Shown one piece after another: positions 30,176 to 41,737 of a stretch of 58,016 nt of DNA (the first letter of the stretch is position 1; each line of letters starts with the position of its first letter). This DNA is from an uncultured Clostridia bacterium. GTDB taxonomy: Bacteria; Bacillota; Clostridia; TANB77; CAG-508. The notes beneath the pieces were generated by a model. The model ran no database searches, was not told where the DNA came from, and saw only the letters and a list, made by a program, of their open reading frames with translations. The stretch lies in assembly GCA_944389425.1 (NCBI GenBank), contig CALXMH010000007.1, positions 1 to 58,016 on the forward strand, given 5' to 3'. A program made the translations under genes and the position numbers.

Positions 30176-30190
30176 TTTTTCACCTCGCTT

Positions 30191-31256
30191 TTATAATACT
30201 TCTAAACCTATTTCTATTGCCTTTTGTATTTCTTCTTTATTTTCAGCATTTTTTTGTTTTTCTAATAATTCTTTCACAAAATATCCTTTTATACTATTTT
30301 CTTCTGCTATTTTTTCTAAATTAAAATTAAATTCTGTTTGATCTTTTATTTTTATAATATTTTCATATATTATAGATTTATTTAATTTTTGCATATCTAT
30401 ATTAAATTTTCTATTGCCTACTAAAATAATTTTATAAAAACTATTTCCATTTATTTTCAAATTATTTATTTTTTCTATTATTTCTTCTGTTTTTTCAATT
30501 TCTGTTATATCTATTTTTTCTTCTATAAATTTATTATTATCAAGTACTATAAACTCAGTCTCTATTTTCTCTTTTTTTATATCTCCGAACCACCATTCCA
30601 TGCTCTCCTATTTCATCAAAACCTAATGATATAAGAGATCCTGGGTAAATAATATTTTCATCTTTTTTATAATTTGTTTTATGAACATGTCCTAATGCAA
30701 TATAGTCAAATCCTAAATTTTTTAAATTTTTATAGGAGATAGGATTATATGTTTTTTCTTGTTTTTCACTTGTATCTAAGCTTCCATGTACTAATAGAAT
30801 ATTACATTTTTCATTATTTTCTATTTTAATATTTTCTACATTTGAATTTTGAATATAAAAATCATTAAATCCATATCCATATATATCTACATTTTCATAT
30901 GAGTATTTTTTAATTTCATTATTAAAAATATGTACATTTGTATTCCAATTATATGTTCTATAATATGAATTCTTTAAATATGGATCATGATTTCCTGGTG
31001 CTATAAATATTTCTGTATTATCTATTTGTTTAAATAAATTATTTATATATACAATTGTTTTTTCCTTTACATATTCGTTTTCATATAAATCACCAGAAAT
31101 AAATAAAAATTCTACTTTATTTTCTTTTATATAATTTATTACTCTTTCAAATACATTTAATTGTTCTTCTCTTCTTTTTTCACCTAATCTATTATTTGCA
31201 TTTAATACACTAAATGGAACATCTAAATGCAAATCAGCAATATGTACAAATTTCAT
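30191..31256 (-). CDS. yhaO: YhaO/SbcD-like metallophosphoesterase, read through a CGGA +1 shift
   Basis: 354 residues from ATG 31256. Phosphoesterase motifs are in order: HIADLHLD, FISGDLYE, APGNHDPY, LLVHGSLD, IALGHVHKT, giving the Mre11/SbcD metal site. At residue 224 the frame reads EHGMVV then CGGA; skipping the C at 30587 gives GDIKKEKIETEFI, the capping domain to residue 354. The zero frame ends ten codons later and would leave the nuclease domain without its cap and partner-binding part, so unlike the P-loop cases a short active form is conceivable. Operon with yhaN. Confidence 0.9.
30584..30587 (-). other. CGGA +1 shift site, codon 224 of yhaO-like gene
   Basis: Reads GTT C GGA GAT, at the junction of nuclease and capping domains. 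Confidence 0.8.
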
Positions 31257-31331
31257 ATTTTCACCTCTTTTTATATTTATTTATTATATCAAATGAATTT
31301 AAATTTTTATAGTTTTTTTGCAAAATAAATC

Positions 31332-31358
31332 GAAGCACATCTTTTGTGATGTGCTTCA
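31332..31358 (-). terminator. obgE terminator
   Basis: GAAGCACATC and its complement with a 7-nt loop; T-rich on the minus-strand 3' side. Confidence 0.75.
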
Positions 31359-31377
31359 TCTTAATTTTAGAAGCTTT

Positions 31378-32673
<1,296 letters not shown>

Positions 32674-32678
32674 TTATC

Positions 32679-33695
32679 TTACTCTTCAAAATAATCTAAT
32701 TTCATAGCCTTTCTTACTTTTTTCATTGTTTCTTTTGCTTCTTTTTTTGCTTTTTCTGTTCCATCTTTTAATATTTTATCCACAATTTCAGGATGTTTTT
32801 CGTAATATTCTCTTTTTTCTCTAATAGGTTTTAAATATTCTGTAATATTTTTAGCAAGTTGTTTTTTGCAAGCCACACATCCTCTTTTTCCTTCTCTACA
32901 TTCTTTGCAAACTTCATTTACCTCTTCTTCTGATGAGAATAATCTATGATAATATGATACCATACAAATATCTGGATTTCCTAAATCATCTTTTTTTATT
33001 CTGTTTGGGTCAGTAACTGCGCTCATAACTTTTTTTGTTATTTCTTCTTCTGAGTCTGATAAATATATTGCATTTCCAAGTGATTTTCCCATTTTTTGAT
33101 TTCCATCTAATCCTTTTATTCTCTTTTCTTTTGATAAAACAATTTGTGGCTCTACTAGAACATTTCCATAAATGCTATTGAATTTTCTAACAATTTCTCT
33201 GCATTGTTCTATTAATGGTTCTTGGTCTTCCCCTACTGGCACTAGTTCTCCTTCTAGTGTTGTTATATCTGCTGCTTGGCTAACTGGATATCCTAAAAAG
33301 CCATATGTTACACTTTCCCCAAATAAATCTTTTTTCTGTGCTATTTCTGTTTTTACTGTTGGGTTTCTTTGAAGTCTTGCAATTGTTACTAAATTTGAAT
33401 AATATACAGTAAGTTCAGCTGTTTCTGGTATCATAGATTGAATATAGATAGTTGATTTTTCTGGATCAATTCCAGCAGCTAAATAATCCATTACTATTTC
33501 TCTAACATTTTTTCTAACTTTTTCTGGGTTATTAAAATTATCTGTTAATGCTTGCACATCCGCAACTAATATATATATTTCATATTCTCCACTATTTTGC
33601 ATTTCCACTCTCTTTTTTAATGAACCAAAATAATGTCCAATATGTAATTTTCCTGTTGGTCTATCCCCTGTTACAATTCTTTTTTTATTATGCAT
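32679..33695 (-). CDS. trpS: tryptophanyl-tRNA synthetase
   Basis: 338 residues from ATG 33695 (homologues start close to MKKRIVTGDRPTGK; ATG 33707 is an alternative nearer the GGAG). Class I motifs: HIGHY (the HIGH box, with TGDRPTGKLHIGHYFGS) and KMSKS-type KMGKSLGN. The C-terminus carries a CKECREGKRGCVACKK segment as in many Clostridia TrpS enzymes, a possible metal site. Charges tRNA-Trp. It is followed by obgE. Confidence 0.96.
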   Translation of the reverse strand: MHNKKRIVTGDRPTGKLHIGHYFGSLKKRVEMQNSGEYEIYILVADVQALTDNFNNPEKVRKNVREIVMDYLAAGIDPEKSTIYIQSMIPETAELTVYYSNLVTIARLQRNPTVKTEIAQKKDLFGESVTYGFLGYPVSQAADITTLEGELVPVGEDQEPLIEQCREIVRKFNSIYGNVLVEPQIVLSKEKRIKGLDGNQKMGKSLGNAIYLSDSEEEITKKVMSAVTDPNRIKKDDLGNPDICMVSYYHRLFSSEEEVNEVCKECREGKRGCVACKKQLAKNITEYLKPIREKREYYEKHPEIVDKILKDGTEKAKKEAKETMKKVRKAMKLDYFEE

Positions 33696-33785
33696 TTTAA
33701 AAATCATCTCCATTATACAATTTGCTTAAAATATTATACTATATATCCACAGTTTTTACAACGTTTGTGGAAAATGTACGTAAAA

Positions 33786-33813
33786 AAATGGAATAAAATT
33801 ATTTATTCCATTT
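33786..33813 (-). terminator. ldh terminator
   Basis: AAATGGAATAAA and TTATTCCATTT with a short loop, A/T-flanked, just past the ldh stop. Confidence 0.75.
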
Positions 33814-33838
33814 CTTATTTCTTGTTAAATAATCAATT

Positions 33839-34798
33839 TTATTCTGTTAATAATGGATATATTTCTTCATCCATTATTTGTTTTAATAGTTTTGCACTTT
33901 TATCAAACTTTGCTTGTTCTTGTTTATTTAAATTTAATTTTAAAATTTCTTTTACTCCTCCATTATTTATAATAGCAGGAACTCCTATATACATTCCGCT
34001 TTGTCCATATTCTCCTTCTTGAAGTGTTGATACTGTTAATATTGTATTTTCGTCATCTAATATAGCAGTTATTAATCTACTTAAAGCTATTCCTATTCCA
34101 TAATATGTTGCTTTTTTCTTCTCTATTATCTCATAAGCTGCATTAATTACTTCTTGATGAACATCTTCTAGTTCTTCTACTTTTTTACCATGCTCTTTGT
34201 ACATTTCCACAAGTCCTTTACATCCTGCAAAAGCCTGTGACCATGGTACAAATGATGAATCTCCATGCTCACCCATTACATATGCATGTATATTTTTACT
34301 AGAAATATTTAATTTTTGACTTATAATATAACGAAGTCTTGCTGTATCTAATAATGTTCCAGATCCAATTACTTTTGATTTTGGAAATCCAGATACTTTT
34401 TGAACTACATGACTCATTAAATCCACAGGGTTACTTGCTACTACAAATACACCATTAAATCCACTTTTTACTATATTTTCTGTTATATCTTTCATTATTT
34501 TTGTATTTGTTTTAGCTAATTCTAATCTTGTTTCTCCACCTTGTTTTTGTGGTACACCTGCTGTAATTACAACAATATCTGCATCTTCACAATCTTCGTA
34601 TTCACCTGCTTTTATTTCTATTTTTCCTGGTGCAAATGGAACACCATGTGCTAAATCCATTGCTTCTCCAATTGTTTTTTCCTTGTTAATATCAATTAGT
34701 ACAAGTTCGTTTATTCCTCCTCTATTTACTAATGAATATGCCATACTCATACCGACCATTCCTGCACCTACTAGTACAACTTTTCTCTTGTCTCCCAT
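33839..34798 (-). CDS. ldh: L-lactate dehydrogenase
   Basis: 319 residues. NAD-binding VLVGAGMVGMSMAYSL, then DIVVITAGVPQKQGGETRLEL with the substrate-binding Arg on the mobile loop, ASNPVDLMSHVV, and the catalytic His in VMGEHGDSSFVPWS. Gln at the specificity position (PQKQG) favours lactate over malate dehydrogenase. Regenerates NAD+ during fermentation. The gene is monocistronic with GGAAAAATAAATG upstream and its own terminator. Confidence 0.95.
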   Translation of the reverse strand: MGDKRKVVLVGAGMVGMSMAYSLVNRGGINELVLIDINKEKTIGEAMDLAHGVPFAPGKIEIKAGEYEDCEDADIVVITAGVPQKQGGETRLELAKTNTKIMKDITENIVKSGFNGVFVVASNPVDLMSHVVQKVSGFPKSKVIGSGTLLDTARLRYIISQKLNISSKNIHAYVMGEHGDSSFVPWSQAFAGCKGLVEMYKEHGKKVEELEDVHQEVINAAYEIIEKKKATYYGIGIALSRLITAILDDENTILTVSTLQEGEYGQSGMYIGVPAIINNGGVKEILKLNLNKQEQAKFDKSAKLLKQIMDEEIYPLLTE

Positions 34799-35165
34799 TT
34801 ATTTTTCCTCTTTTCTTTATGTTTTATTTTTAAATTATTATATATTATTTGTGTGCTTATTTCAATAAAATTATGCTTAATTTTTTTACTTTTTATCCAT
34901 TTTTTAAGTTATCAACAGACTATTTTTTTGTATAAATTTTTTTATTAATATTTTTTATTAAAATTGGTTCATTCTTTATTTTATCTTAGTATACTTGTTT
35001 TTTAAATATTTATTTTTCTTACTCTCTCATGCTTTTTGTCCATCAGTATAGTTATCCACAGCTAGCAATTGTTTATATTTTTATTAATATAATTATCCAC
35101 ATTTTTTCTTTAATTTGTCATTTAGCACTAGCTAATTTCATACTATAAAGTAAGGAGTGATTAAT
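34799..35165. promoter_or_regulatory. gap with DnaA-box cluster between ldh and the patatin gene
   Basis: No gene is seen in this 367-bp AT-rich gap. It holds two perfect DnaA boxes TTATCCACA (35052-35060 and 35093-35101, 41 bp apart) and a near match TTATCAACA (34909-34917). It must also hold the divergent promoters for ldh and the patatin gene. About 12 kb from oriC, it could titrate DnaA or let DnaA control the flanking genes. Confidence 0.5.
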
Positions 35166-36030
35166 TTGAGTTCAAAAGGATTGTGTTTAGCAGGAGGTGG
35201 CATAAAAGGAGCAGCACATATAGGTGCAATTGAAGCATTAACAGAGGAAGGTATTAAATTTGATTATATTGCAGGTACATCATCGCGGAAGTATAGTAGC
35301 CGCACTATATGCAATGGGATATTCACCAAAGGAAATGCTAGATATATTTAAAGAATATTGCGGAAGCATAACATATTTTGAAATATTAAATATTTTAAAA
35401 TTATTAATTTGTAGATTATTTAATAATAAAGTAAGGGTAGATGGATTAAATAGCGGAAAGGTAATAGAAAAAAAAGTAAGAGGAGTAGCAGCAAAAAAAG
35501 GAATATATAATATGTCTGATATTTCTATTCCATTGTTTATCCCAAGTGTTGATTTAAATACTGGTAATTTAATCGTTTTTACATCGGAAAATAAAAGGAA
35601 AGACTTTTCTGATAATATTATTTATTTAAATAATATAGATATTGCAAAAGCGGTAAGAGCAAGTTGTAGTTATCCTGGTATTTTTTCGCCTGTTAGAATG
35701 CGTAATTTTGTTTTAGCAGATGGAGGAATAAGAGAAAATGTACCTTGGAAAATTTTAAAGGAAAGTAATTGTAACACCGTTTTTAGTGTTATTTTTAAAG
35801 AAAATCCTTCTTCAAAGGAATGTAATAATATATTAGATGTATTAACAACATCATTTGATTTAATTTGTCGTGAACTTTCAAATTATGAATTAGAAGGAGC
35901 AGATTATTTAATAGATATTCAAACACCTCATGTTTCTATTTTAGAATGTTCTAAAATAGAAGAATTATATATCTTAGGTTATAGACAAACAAAAGACTTT
36001 ATAATAAAAAACAGACTAGTGTTTAACTAG
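35166..36030 (+). CDS. patatin-like phospholipase, read through a CGGA +1 shift
   Basis: 287 residues from TTG 35166 (AAGGAG eight bases upstream; GTG 35157 lies inside that site). Patatin motifs: CLAGGGIKGAAHIGAI (oxyanion loop), nucleophile elbow GTSS-G-SIVAALYAMGYSP, and the Asp of the Ser-Asp dyad in LADGGIRENVPW. The last glycine of GxSxG exists only if the C of CGGA at 35286 is skipped; the zero frame carries on for 22 junk codons and stops. RssA/YlbK-like proteins of this size hydrolyse acyl esters near the membrane. No export signal. Confidence 0.92.
35286..35289 (+). other. CGGA +1 shift site, codon 41 of the patatin gene (GxSxG elbow)
   Basis: Reads TCG C GGA AGT; restores the glycine after the nucleophilic serine. 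Confidence 0.85.
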
Positions 36031-36037
36031 TCTGTTT
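36010..36037. terminator. terminator after the patatin gene
   Basis: AAACAGACTAGT and its complement around GTTTA; overlaps the end of the coding sequence and is followed by a T-rich tract. Confidence 0.85.
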
Positions 36038-36043
36038 TCGTTA

Positions 36044-36244
36044 TTATTTTACATCATTAACAATATAGGCTACTGAATTCTCAGGTAATTCATTTTCATT
36101 GTTATTTAAATTTTGTTTTGCAACTTGAAGCCAACCAAATATTGTTGCTGCTAATAATATTATCACAGATGCTACTAATACATAAAATGTCCATAAGCTA
36201 ATTTTTATCTCTTTTTTCTCTTTTTTTCCGTTTTTCTCTTCCAT
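36044..36244 (-). CDS. small single-span membrane protein
   Basis: 66 residues. A highly basic Lys/Glu N-terminus (MEEKNGKKEKKEIKIS) precedes one membrane helix (LWTFYVLVASVIILLAATIFGWL) and a short acidic/Asn-rich outer tail. Good ribosome-binding site (AAGGAGGA). The family is not recognised. Monocistronic, between the patatin terminator and the tRNA-Ser genes. Confidence 0.6.
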   Translation of the reverse strand: MEEKNGKKEKKEIKISLWTFYVLVASVIILLAATIFGWLQVAKQNLNNNENELPENSVAYIVNDVK

Positions 36245-36403
36245 AATTTATCCTCCTTAGTATTTTTTTATTTTATGACCACATTATATACTATTTGACA
36301 TTATTTTGCAACATTTTTTAATTTTTTATTCTATAATTTAGTCTATGAGTATATTTCCAAGTTTTGTTCTTTATAGAATATTCTACTAGTATAATTTCAT
36401 AAA

Positions 36404-36437
36404 AAAAAGTAATTAATTATTAAAATTAATTACTTTT
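36404..36437 (-). terminator. terminator after the tRNA-Ser genes
   Basis: AAAAGTAATTAATT and complement; minus-strand side ends in a T run, directly 3' of tRNA-Ser(GCU). Confidence 0.75.
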
Positions 36438-36438
36438 A

Positions 36439-36528
36439 TGGCGGAGAAAGAGGGGTTCGAACCCTCGCGCCCCTTACGAGACCTAACAGTTTAGCAAACT
36501 GTCCCCTTCACCACTTGGGTATTTCTCC
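36439..36528 (-). tRNA. tRNA-Ser (GCU)
   Basis: 90 nt with encoded CCA. The acceptor stem GGAGAAA pairs with TTTCTCC; the anticodon loop TTTGCTAAA shows GCT; a long variable arm is typical of serine tRNAs. Reads AGC and AGU. Confidence 0.95.
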
Positions 36529-36532
36529 TTTT

Positions 36533-36570
36533 TAAATATGAGATGTTATTTTGTAACATCTCATATTGTT
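36533..36570. terminator. hairpin between the two tRNA-Ser genes
   Basis: ATATGAGATGTTA and its complement around five bases, with T residues on both sides; separates or processes the two tRNAs. Confidence 0.65.
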
Positions 36571-36661
<91 letters not shown>

Positions 36662-36733
36662 ATATATTCGGTAACTTTGCTGTCAACGAATATATATTAA
36701 CACATTTTATATGCATATGTCAATAGTATTTTT

Positions 36734-37225
36734 TTACTTTTCAGATATTTTTGCTTTTTCTATTGCTTCTTTTTCTTCATTAGATAGTGCATATGTTGAT
36801 GTTCCATTAATTACAGGCTTTGCATATATATTAGATGAATCTGATGCATAAATTCCATTTAGTACTACTCCATTATTTTTAGCATCTAACAATGCAAGTG
36901 TAAAGCTTAAATCACTTCCTACATCTGCAAAAGCTGAATATCTAACTATCCCAATTTTTTGTATACATTCTTTTAGATTTGTATTTAAATTATTTGTATA
37001 TTCTTGTATTTCTTTATTTTCTTTTTGCACTTCTTCTACTTTTGCTATAAAGCCTCTTAAATCTTCTTCTATGTTTGTATTATTCCCCAATTTGCTCATA
37101 AATTGTGAATAACTATTTTTTATTTTGCTTAATTTAATAGTATTTATTATAAATAATATTATTAGAACTATTATTGCTATTATCATGCCTATTAAAACCA
37201 TATCTGATTTTAAAAATTCTAACAT
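36734..37225 (-). CDS. DUF4446 membrane protein
   Basis: 163 residues: one N-terminal membrane helix (MVLIGMIIAIIVLIILFIINTIKL), a coiled-coil stretch, then the conserved core IGIVRYSAFADVGSDLSFTLALLD...NGVVLNGIY. This matches DUF4446, regularly found next to parB near the Clostridia origin. It lies 20 bp after parB on the same strand. The function of the family is unknown; the link with parB suggests chromosome organisation or cell cycle. Confidence 0.9.
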   Translation of the reverse strand: MLEFLKSDMVLIGMIIAIIVLIILFIINTIKLSKIKNSYSQFMSKLGNNTNIEEDLRGFIAKVEEVQKENKEIQEYTNNLNTNLKECIQKIGIVRYSAFADVGSDLSFTLALLDAKNNGVVLNGIYASDSSNIYAKPVINGTSTYALSNEEKEAIEKAKISEK

Positions 37226-37245
37226 ATTTCTTTTGTTCCTTTCTT

Positions 37246-38094
37246 TTATTCTTTAATTAAGTCTAAAATTCTCTCTAAATCGTCATTATTTGCATATTCT
37301 ATTATAATTTTTCCTTTTTTCTTTCCAGCATCTAATTTTACTTTTGTTCCAAAAAATCCTTGAAATCTATTTTCTATGTCCTTATATATAGCATCATATC
37401 TTTTTTGCTCTTCTACATCCATTTTCTTCTTTATTTTCATTTGCTTCATTGTTTGAGCAACATTAGAGCCTCTTTCTATAATATTTAATGCCATTGCATA
37501 TTGTTTGTCTCCATCTTCTGTTGATAAAAGAACTTTACAATGTGCTTCTGTTAGTTTGCCCTGAAGTGCTAAATCTATTACTCTTTGATCCAAATTAAGT
37601 AATCTTACAGAATTTGCTATACTACTTCTTGCTTTTCCCAATATTTCTGCCACGTTTTGTTGAGTTAAGTTATATTCATCCATTAATGTTTTAATTCCTC
37701 TTGCTTTTTCTATTGGGTTTAAGTCTTCTCTTTGAATATTTTCAATTAAAGAAATTTCTTGATTTTTTCTTTCATCATCTTCTCTAACAATTGCTGGTAT
37801 CTCTTGAAGTCCAGCTTTTTTAGCTGCTCTCCATCTTCTTTCTCCTGCAATTATTTGAAAATAATCATCTTTTTGTGTTACTATAATTGGTTGAATTACT
37901 CCATAATTTTTTATAGATTCTGCTAAATCAGATAAAGCTTCTTCATCAAATATTTTTCTTGCTTGCTCTCTGTTTGGCTCAACTTCTATTATTTTTAAGT
38001 TTCTTACAACTTCATTTTCTTTTATTTCTTCCTCAAATGGATTTGAACTAAATAATGCATCTAAACCTTTACCTAAGCCTGTTTTTTTTGCCAT
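37246..38094 (-). CDS. parB: chromosome-partitioning protein ParB (Spo0J)
   Basis: 282 residues. The N-terminus GLGKGLDALF is typical of Spo0J; the ParB/CTPase box contains GERRWRAAKKAGLQEIPAIV; the helix-turn-helix is NLTQQNVAEILGKARSSIANSVRLL; a C-terminal dimerisation domain follows. ParB clamps spread from parS sites near oriC with ParA. I saw no perfect parS palindrome in the window. It follows parA by 14 bp. Confidence 0.96.
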   Translation of the reverse strand: MAKKTGLGKGLDALFSSNPFEEEIKENEVVRNLKIIEVEPNREQARKIFDEEALSDLAESIKNYGVIQPIIVTQKDDYFQIIAGERRWRAAKKAGLQEIPAIVREDDERKNQEISLIENIQREDLNPIEKARGIKTLMDEYNLTQQNVAEILGKARSSIANSVRLLNLDQRVIDLALQGKLTEAHCKVLLSTEDGDKQYAMALNIIERGSNVAQTMKQMKIKKKMDVEEQKRYDAIYKDIENRFQGFFGTKVKLDAGKKKGKIIIEYANNDDLERILDLIKE

Positions 38095-38108
38095 TTTATA
38101 TGCCCCCT

Positions 38109-38898
38109 TTATTTCATATGTTTTGCTTTTGAATCTGCCTCATTAGTTTTTAAAAATTCTTTTGCTAATTTTTCATATGACTTTGCACCTTTTGACCTAG
38201 AATCATATTCTGTTATACTCATTCCATAGCTTGGTGCCTCACTAAGTTTTACATTTCTTGGAATTACTGTTTTATAAACATTATCACCAAAATATTTACT
38301 TACTTCCTTAACAACTTGGTTTGATAAATTTGTTCTCATATCATACATTGTTAATAATGCACCTTCTATTTTTAAGTCTTTATTTAAATGTTTTTTTACT
38401 AGATTAATTGTATTCATAAGTTGTCCGAAGTCCTTCCAATGCATAAAATTCGCACTGAATAGGTATAAGTACACTATCTGCTGCTGTAAATGTATTTAAA
38501 GTAATAAGCCCAAGTGAAGGCGGACAATCTATAATTATATAATCATAATTATCTTTTACTAAATCTAGTTTTTCTTTAAGTCTATGTTCTCTTGACATCA
38601 TTGATACTAGCTCAACTTCTGCTCCTGCTAAATTAATTGTAGAAGGACATATTTGTAAGTTTTTAATTTTAGTATTTTTTATTGCTTTTTGCATATCAGT
38701 TTCATTTACTATTACATCATAAACTGAATATTCTAAATCTTTTGATATTCCAAGTCCACTTGTAGCATTTCCTTGTGGATCTGTATCTATTATTAATACT
38801 TTTCTTCCTTTTTTTGCTAATGAACTGCTTAAATTAATTGAGGTTGTAGTTTTTCCTACCCCTCCTTTTTGGTTCGCTATTGCTATTACTTTTCCCAA
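38109..38898 (-). CDS. parA: chromosome-partitioning ATPase ParA (Soj), read through a CGGA +1 shift
   Basis: 262 residues from ATG 38898. Deviant Walker A KGGVGKTTTSINLS, DTDPQGNATSGLG, Walker B IIDCPPSLGLITLN and QCEFYALEGL are present before the break. At residue 158 the frame reads CTT CGG; skipping the C of CGGA at 38427 gives GQLMNTINLVKKHLN, the expected Soj continuation (ALEGLGQL), with RNVKLSEAPS near the end. The zero frame stops after seven codons and would remove the C-terminal third. ParA is needed with ParB for origin segregation and DnaA control. Confidence 0.95.
38424..38427 (-). other. CGGA +1 shift site, codon 158 of parA
   Basis: Reads CTT C GGA CAA; restores ALEGL-G-QL. 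Confidence 0.88.
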
Positions 38899-39002
38899 TA
38901 TTATCCCTCCTACTTTTGTCTAATAAATATGATATAAAATTTAAGGGCAGATGTCAATAATATTCACAAAAATATTACATTTTTCTACCCATAGTATATT
39001 TT

Positions 39003-39719
39003 TTATTTTATTGGATTTTTACTAGGTTTTCCAGGCTTTCTTGGATAAGCTTTTGGAGTGTTTTTTATTTTTTTGATTATAATTATGTTTCTTTCCATAT
39101 CTTCTTCGATTTTAATATTTTCTATTTTTTCTAATTTCCCACCTAGTATTTCTATTGCTTTTTTACTTTTTTCAATTTCTTCTAATGCCTTTGGTCCCTT
39201 CATACATATACAAATTCCATTTACTTTCACATATGGCATTAAATATTCAAGCAATGTTGGAAGTTCAGCTACTGCTCTTGATACAGCTACATCATAGCTT
39301 TCTCTTTTATCTTTTACAACATATTCTTCTGCTCTTGAATGTGCTGCTTCGATATTTTTTAAATTTAATTTGTTTATTATTTCATTTAAAAAATTAATTC
39401 TTTTATTTAATGAGTCCAATAAAGTTATATTTAAAGTATTATTTACAATTTTTATTGGAATTCCAGGGAATCCAGCTCCTGTTCCCACATCTATTATATT
39501 ATCATTATTGTTTAAATATTTTGTTATACTTAAACAATCTATAAAATGTTTTTTTATAATTTCATCTGGCTCAGTTATAGCTGTTAAATTTATTTTACTA
39601 TTCCACTTTATTAATTCTTGCATATATGTATAAAATTGCTGTATTTGCTCGTTACTTAGTGTAATATTAATATTACTACACTCTTCTTTTATTTTATTTT
39701 CAAAATTAATTAAATCCAT
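39003..39719 (-). CDS. rsmG: 16S rRNA m7G527 methyltransferase RsmG
   Basis: 238 residues. SAM-binding core IDVGTGAGFPGIPIKI, then TLLDSLNKRINFLNEI and the conserved SRAVAELPTLLEYLMPYVK with KG after it. Modifies G527 of 16S rRNA. The C-terminal AYPRKPGKPSKNPI is the usual RsmG tail. It lies 33 bp after mnmG on the same strand, the standard gid operon order. Confidence 0.96.
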   Translation of the reverse strand: MDLINFENKIKEECSNINITLSNEQIQQFYTYMQELIKWNSKINLTAITEPDEIIKKHFIDCLSITKYLNNNDNIIDVGTGAGFPGIPIKIVNNTLNITLLDSLNKRINFLNEIINKLNLKNIEAAHSRAEEYVVKDKRESYDVAVSRAVAELPTLLEYLMPYVKVNGICICMKGPKALEEIEKSKKAIEILGGKLEKIENIKIEEDMERNIIIIKKIKNTPKAYPRKPGKPSKNPIK

Positions 39720-39751
39720 TAATATCTCCTTTTTTGTATGCCTATATATTT

Positions 39752-41629
39752 TTACAAATTATTCTTGTTTTGTTCTAAATATATTAAAAGTACAGATATA
39801 TCAGCTGGTGAAACACCAGATATTCTAGATGCTTGTCCTACTGATGATGGTTTGTAGTCATTTAGTTTTTGTCTTGCTTCTAAGCTAATTCCTTTTATGT
39901 TATTATAGTCTAAATTTTCTGGTAAAAGTTTTTTCTCTAACTTTTTAAATTCTTCTACTTGTTTTTCTTGTAATTTTATATAACCTTCATATTTAATTTG
40001 TATTTCTACTTGTTCTTTTTCTGCACTTTTAAGCTGTGGCCTATTTTCATCTATTACAGCTAATTTTTCATAATTTAATTCTGGTCTTTTTAAAAGTTCA
40101 GCAAGTTTAACACCTACTTCTATTTTTGATGTTCTTATTTCTTCTAAAAATTTATTTACCTTTTCTGTTGGTTTTATTGTTGTTTTGTTTAATCTTTCTA
40201 TTTCTTTTTCAATATTTTCTTTTTTCTTTTTAAACTCTTCATATCTTTTGTCTGAAATTAAACCTATTTCATGTCCTTTTTCAGTTAATCTTAAATCCGC
40301 ATTATCTTGTCTTAATAATAATCTATATTCTGCTCTTGATGTCATCATTCTGTATGGTTCATTTGTTCCTTTTGTTACTATATCGTCTATTAAAACACCT
40401 ATATATGCATCTGACCTATGTAGTACTAATGGTTCTTTACCTTTTAGCTTTTGTGCTGCATTTATTCCTGCAATTATTCCCTGTGCAGCTGCTTCTTCAT
40501 ATCCAGATGTTCCATTTATTTGTCCTGCAAAAAACATTCCTTCTATATTTTTTAATTCTAGTGATAATTTTAATTGTGATGGTTCTATACAATCATATTC
40601 TATTGCATATGCAGGTCTTGTAAATTCAACATGTTCTAGTCCTGGTAATGTCCTATACATAGCAATTTGTACATCTTCTGGAAGTGACGAACTCATTCCT
40701 TGAACATACATTTCTTCTGTATCTAATCCCATTGGTTCTATGAAAATTTGATGTCTTTCTTTATCTGCAAATCTTACTACCTTATCTTCAATAGATGGAC
40801 AATATCTAGGCCCTGTTCCCTCTATTTCTCCTCCATACAGTGGGGATCTATGTAAATTTTGTCTAATTATTTCATGTGTTTTGGCATTTGTGTATGTTAA
40901 ATAACATGGTTCTTGTTTTTGTGGCTTTATTTCATTTTCAAATGAAAAGGCAACTATTTTTTCATCCCCATTTTGTATTTCCATTTTAGAAAAATCAATA
41001 CTTCTTCTATTTACTCTTGCTGGCGTTCCAGTTTTAAATCTAACTATTTTAATTCCAAGTTTTTTTAAAGTTTCAGATAATTTATTAGCCGGAAATACTC
41101 CATCTGGTCCACTTTCAAACGAAACTTCTCCTATAAATATTTTTCCTTTTAAATAAGTTCCAGTTGCTAATATAACCGCTTTTACATTATATATAGCTCC
41201 AATATTTGTTTCTACTGATTTAACCTTTCCCTCTTCTACTTCTATATTTACAATTTCTGCTTGTTTTATATCTAAGTTTTCTTGTAATTCTAATGTATGT
41301 TTCATTTCTCTTTGATATTTTTTTCTATCAGCTTGTGCTCTTAAAGAATGAACAGCAGGCCCTTTTGAAGTATTTAGCATTCTAGATTGAATAAAAGATT
41401 TATCTATATTTTTACCCATCTCTCCACCTAGGCTATCTATTTCTCTTACTAAATGTCCCTTAGAAGTTCCTCCAATATTAGGGTTACATGGCATATTTGC
41501 TATTGTTTCTAAACTTATTGAAAAAAGAACCGTTTTCATTCCAAGTCTTGCTGCGGCAAGTGCGGCTTCACATCCTGCATGTCCAGCTCCAATAACTGCA
41601 ACATCATATTCTCCTGCATTATATTTCAT
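39752..41629 (-). CDS. mnmG: tRNA uridine-34 modification enzyme MnmG (GidA)
   Basis: 625 residues. FAD-binding [20 protein letters not shown], the ILATGTYL segment, and the signature [15 protein letters not shown] and [18 protein letters not shown]-terminal helical domain ends near [18 protein letters not shown]. With MnmE it makes the cmnm5 group on wobble U34 of tRNAs reading NNA/NNG codons, including those for Gly GGA and Arg AGA. Its own gene has no CGGA shift, although its partner mnmE does. GAGATG upstream of the start. Confidence 0.97.
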   Translation of the reverse strand: MKYNAGEYDVAVIGAGHAGCEAALAAARLGMKTVLFSISLETIANMPCNPNIGGTSKGHLVREIDSLGGEMGKNIDKSFIQSRMLNTSKGPAVHSLRAQADRKKYQREMKHTLELQENLDIKQAEIVNIEVEEGKVKSVETNIGAIYNVKAVILATGTYLKGKIFIGEVSFESGPDGVFPANKLSETLKKLGIKIVRFKTGTPARVNRRSIDFSKMEIQNGDEKIVAFSFENEIKPQKQEPCYLTYTNAKTHEIIRQNLHRSPLYGGEIEGTGPRYCPSIEDKVVRFADKERHQIFIEPMGLDTEEMYVQGMSSSLPEDVQIAMYRTLPGLEHVEFTRPAYAIEYDCIEPSQLKLSLELKNIEGMFFAGQINGTSGYEEAAAQGIIAGINAAQKLKGKEPLVLHRSDAYIGVLIDDIVTKGTNEPYRMMTSRAEYRLLLRQDNADLRLTEKGHEIGLISDKRYEEFKKKKENIEKEIERLNKTTIKPTEKVNKFLEEIRTSKIEVGVKLAELLKRPELNYEKLAVIDENRPQLKSAEKEQVEIQIKYEGYIKLQEKQVEEFKKLEKKLLPENLDYNNIKGISLEARQKLNDYKPSSVGQASRISGVSPADISVLLIYLEQNKNNL

Positions 41630-41654
41630 TTATTCTACATCTCCTATTTCCCCG

Positions 41655-41681
41655 TTTTTTAAAGAACAGAAAAGCCTGTTC
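41655..41681 (-). terminator. hairpin between mnmE and mnmG
   Basis: GAACAG and CTGTTC around GCTTTT, followed on the minus strand by TTTAAAAAA; a weak terminator or attenuator in the 108-bp gap. Confidence 0.5.
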
Positions 41682-41737
41682 CGACAACCTATTTGACAAT
41701 TTTTCTTATGTATTTAGCTATTCTACTAGTATATTTT

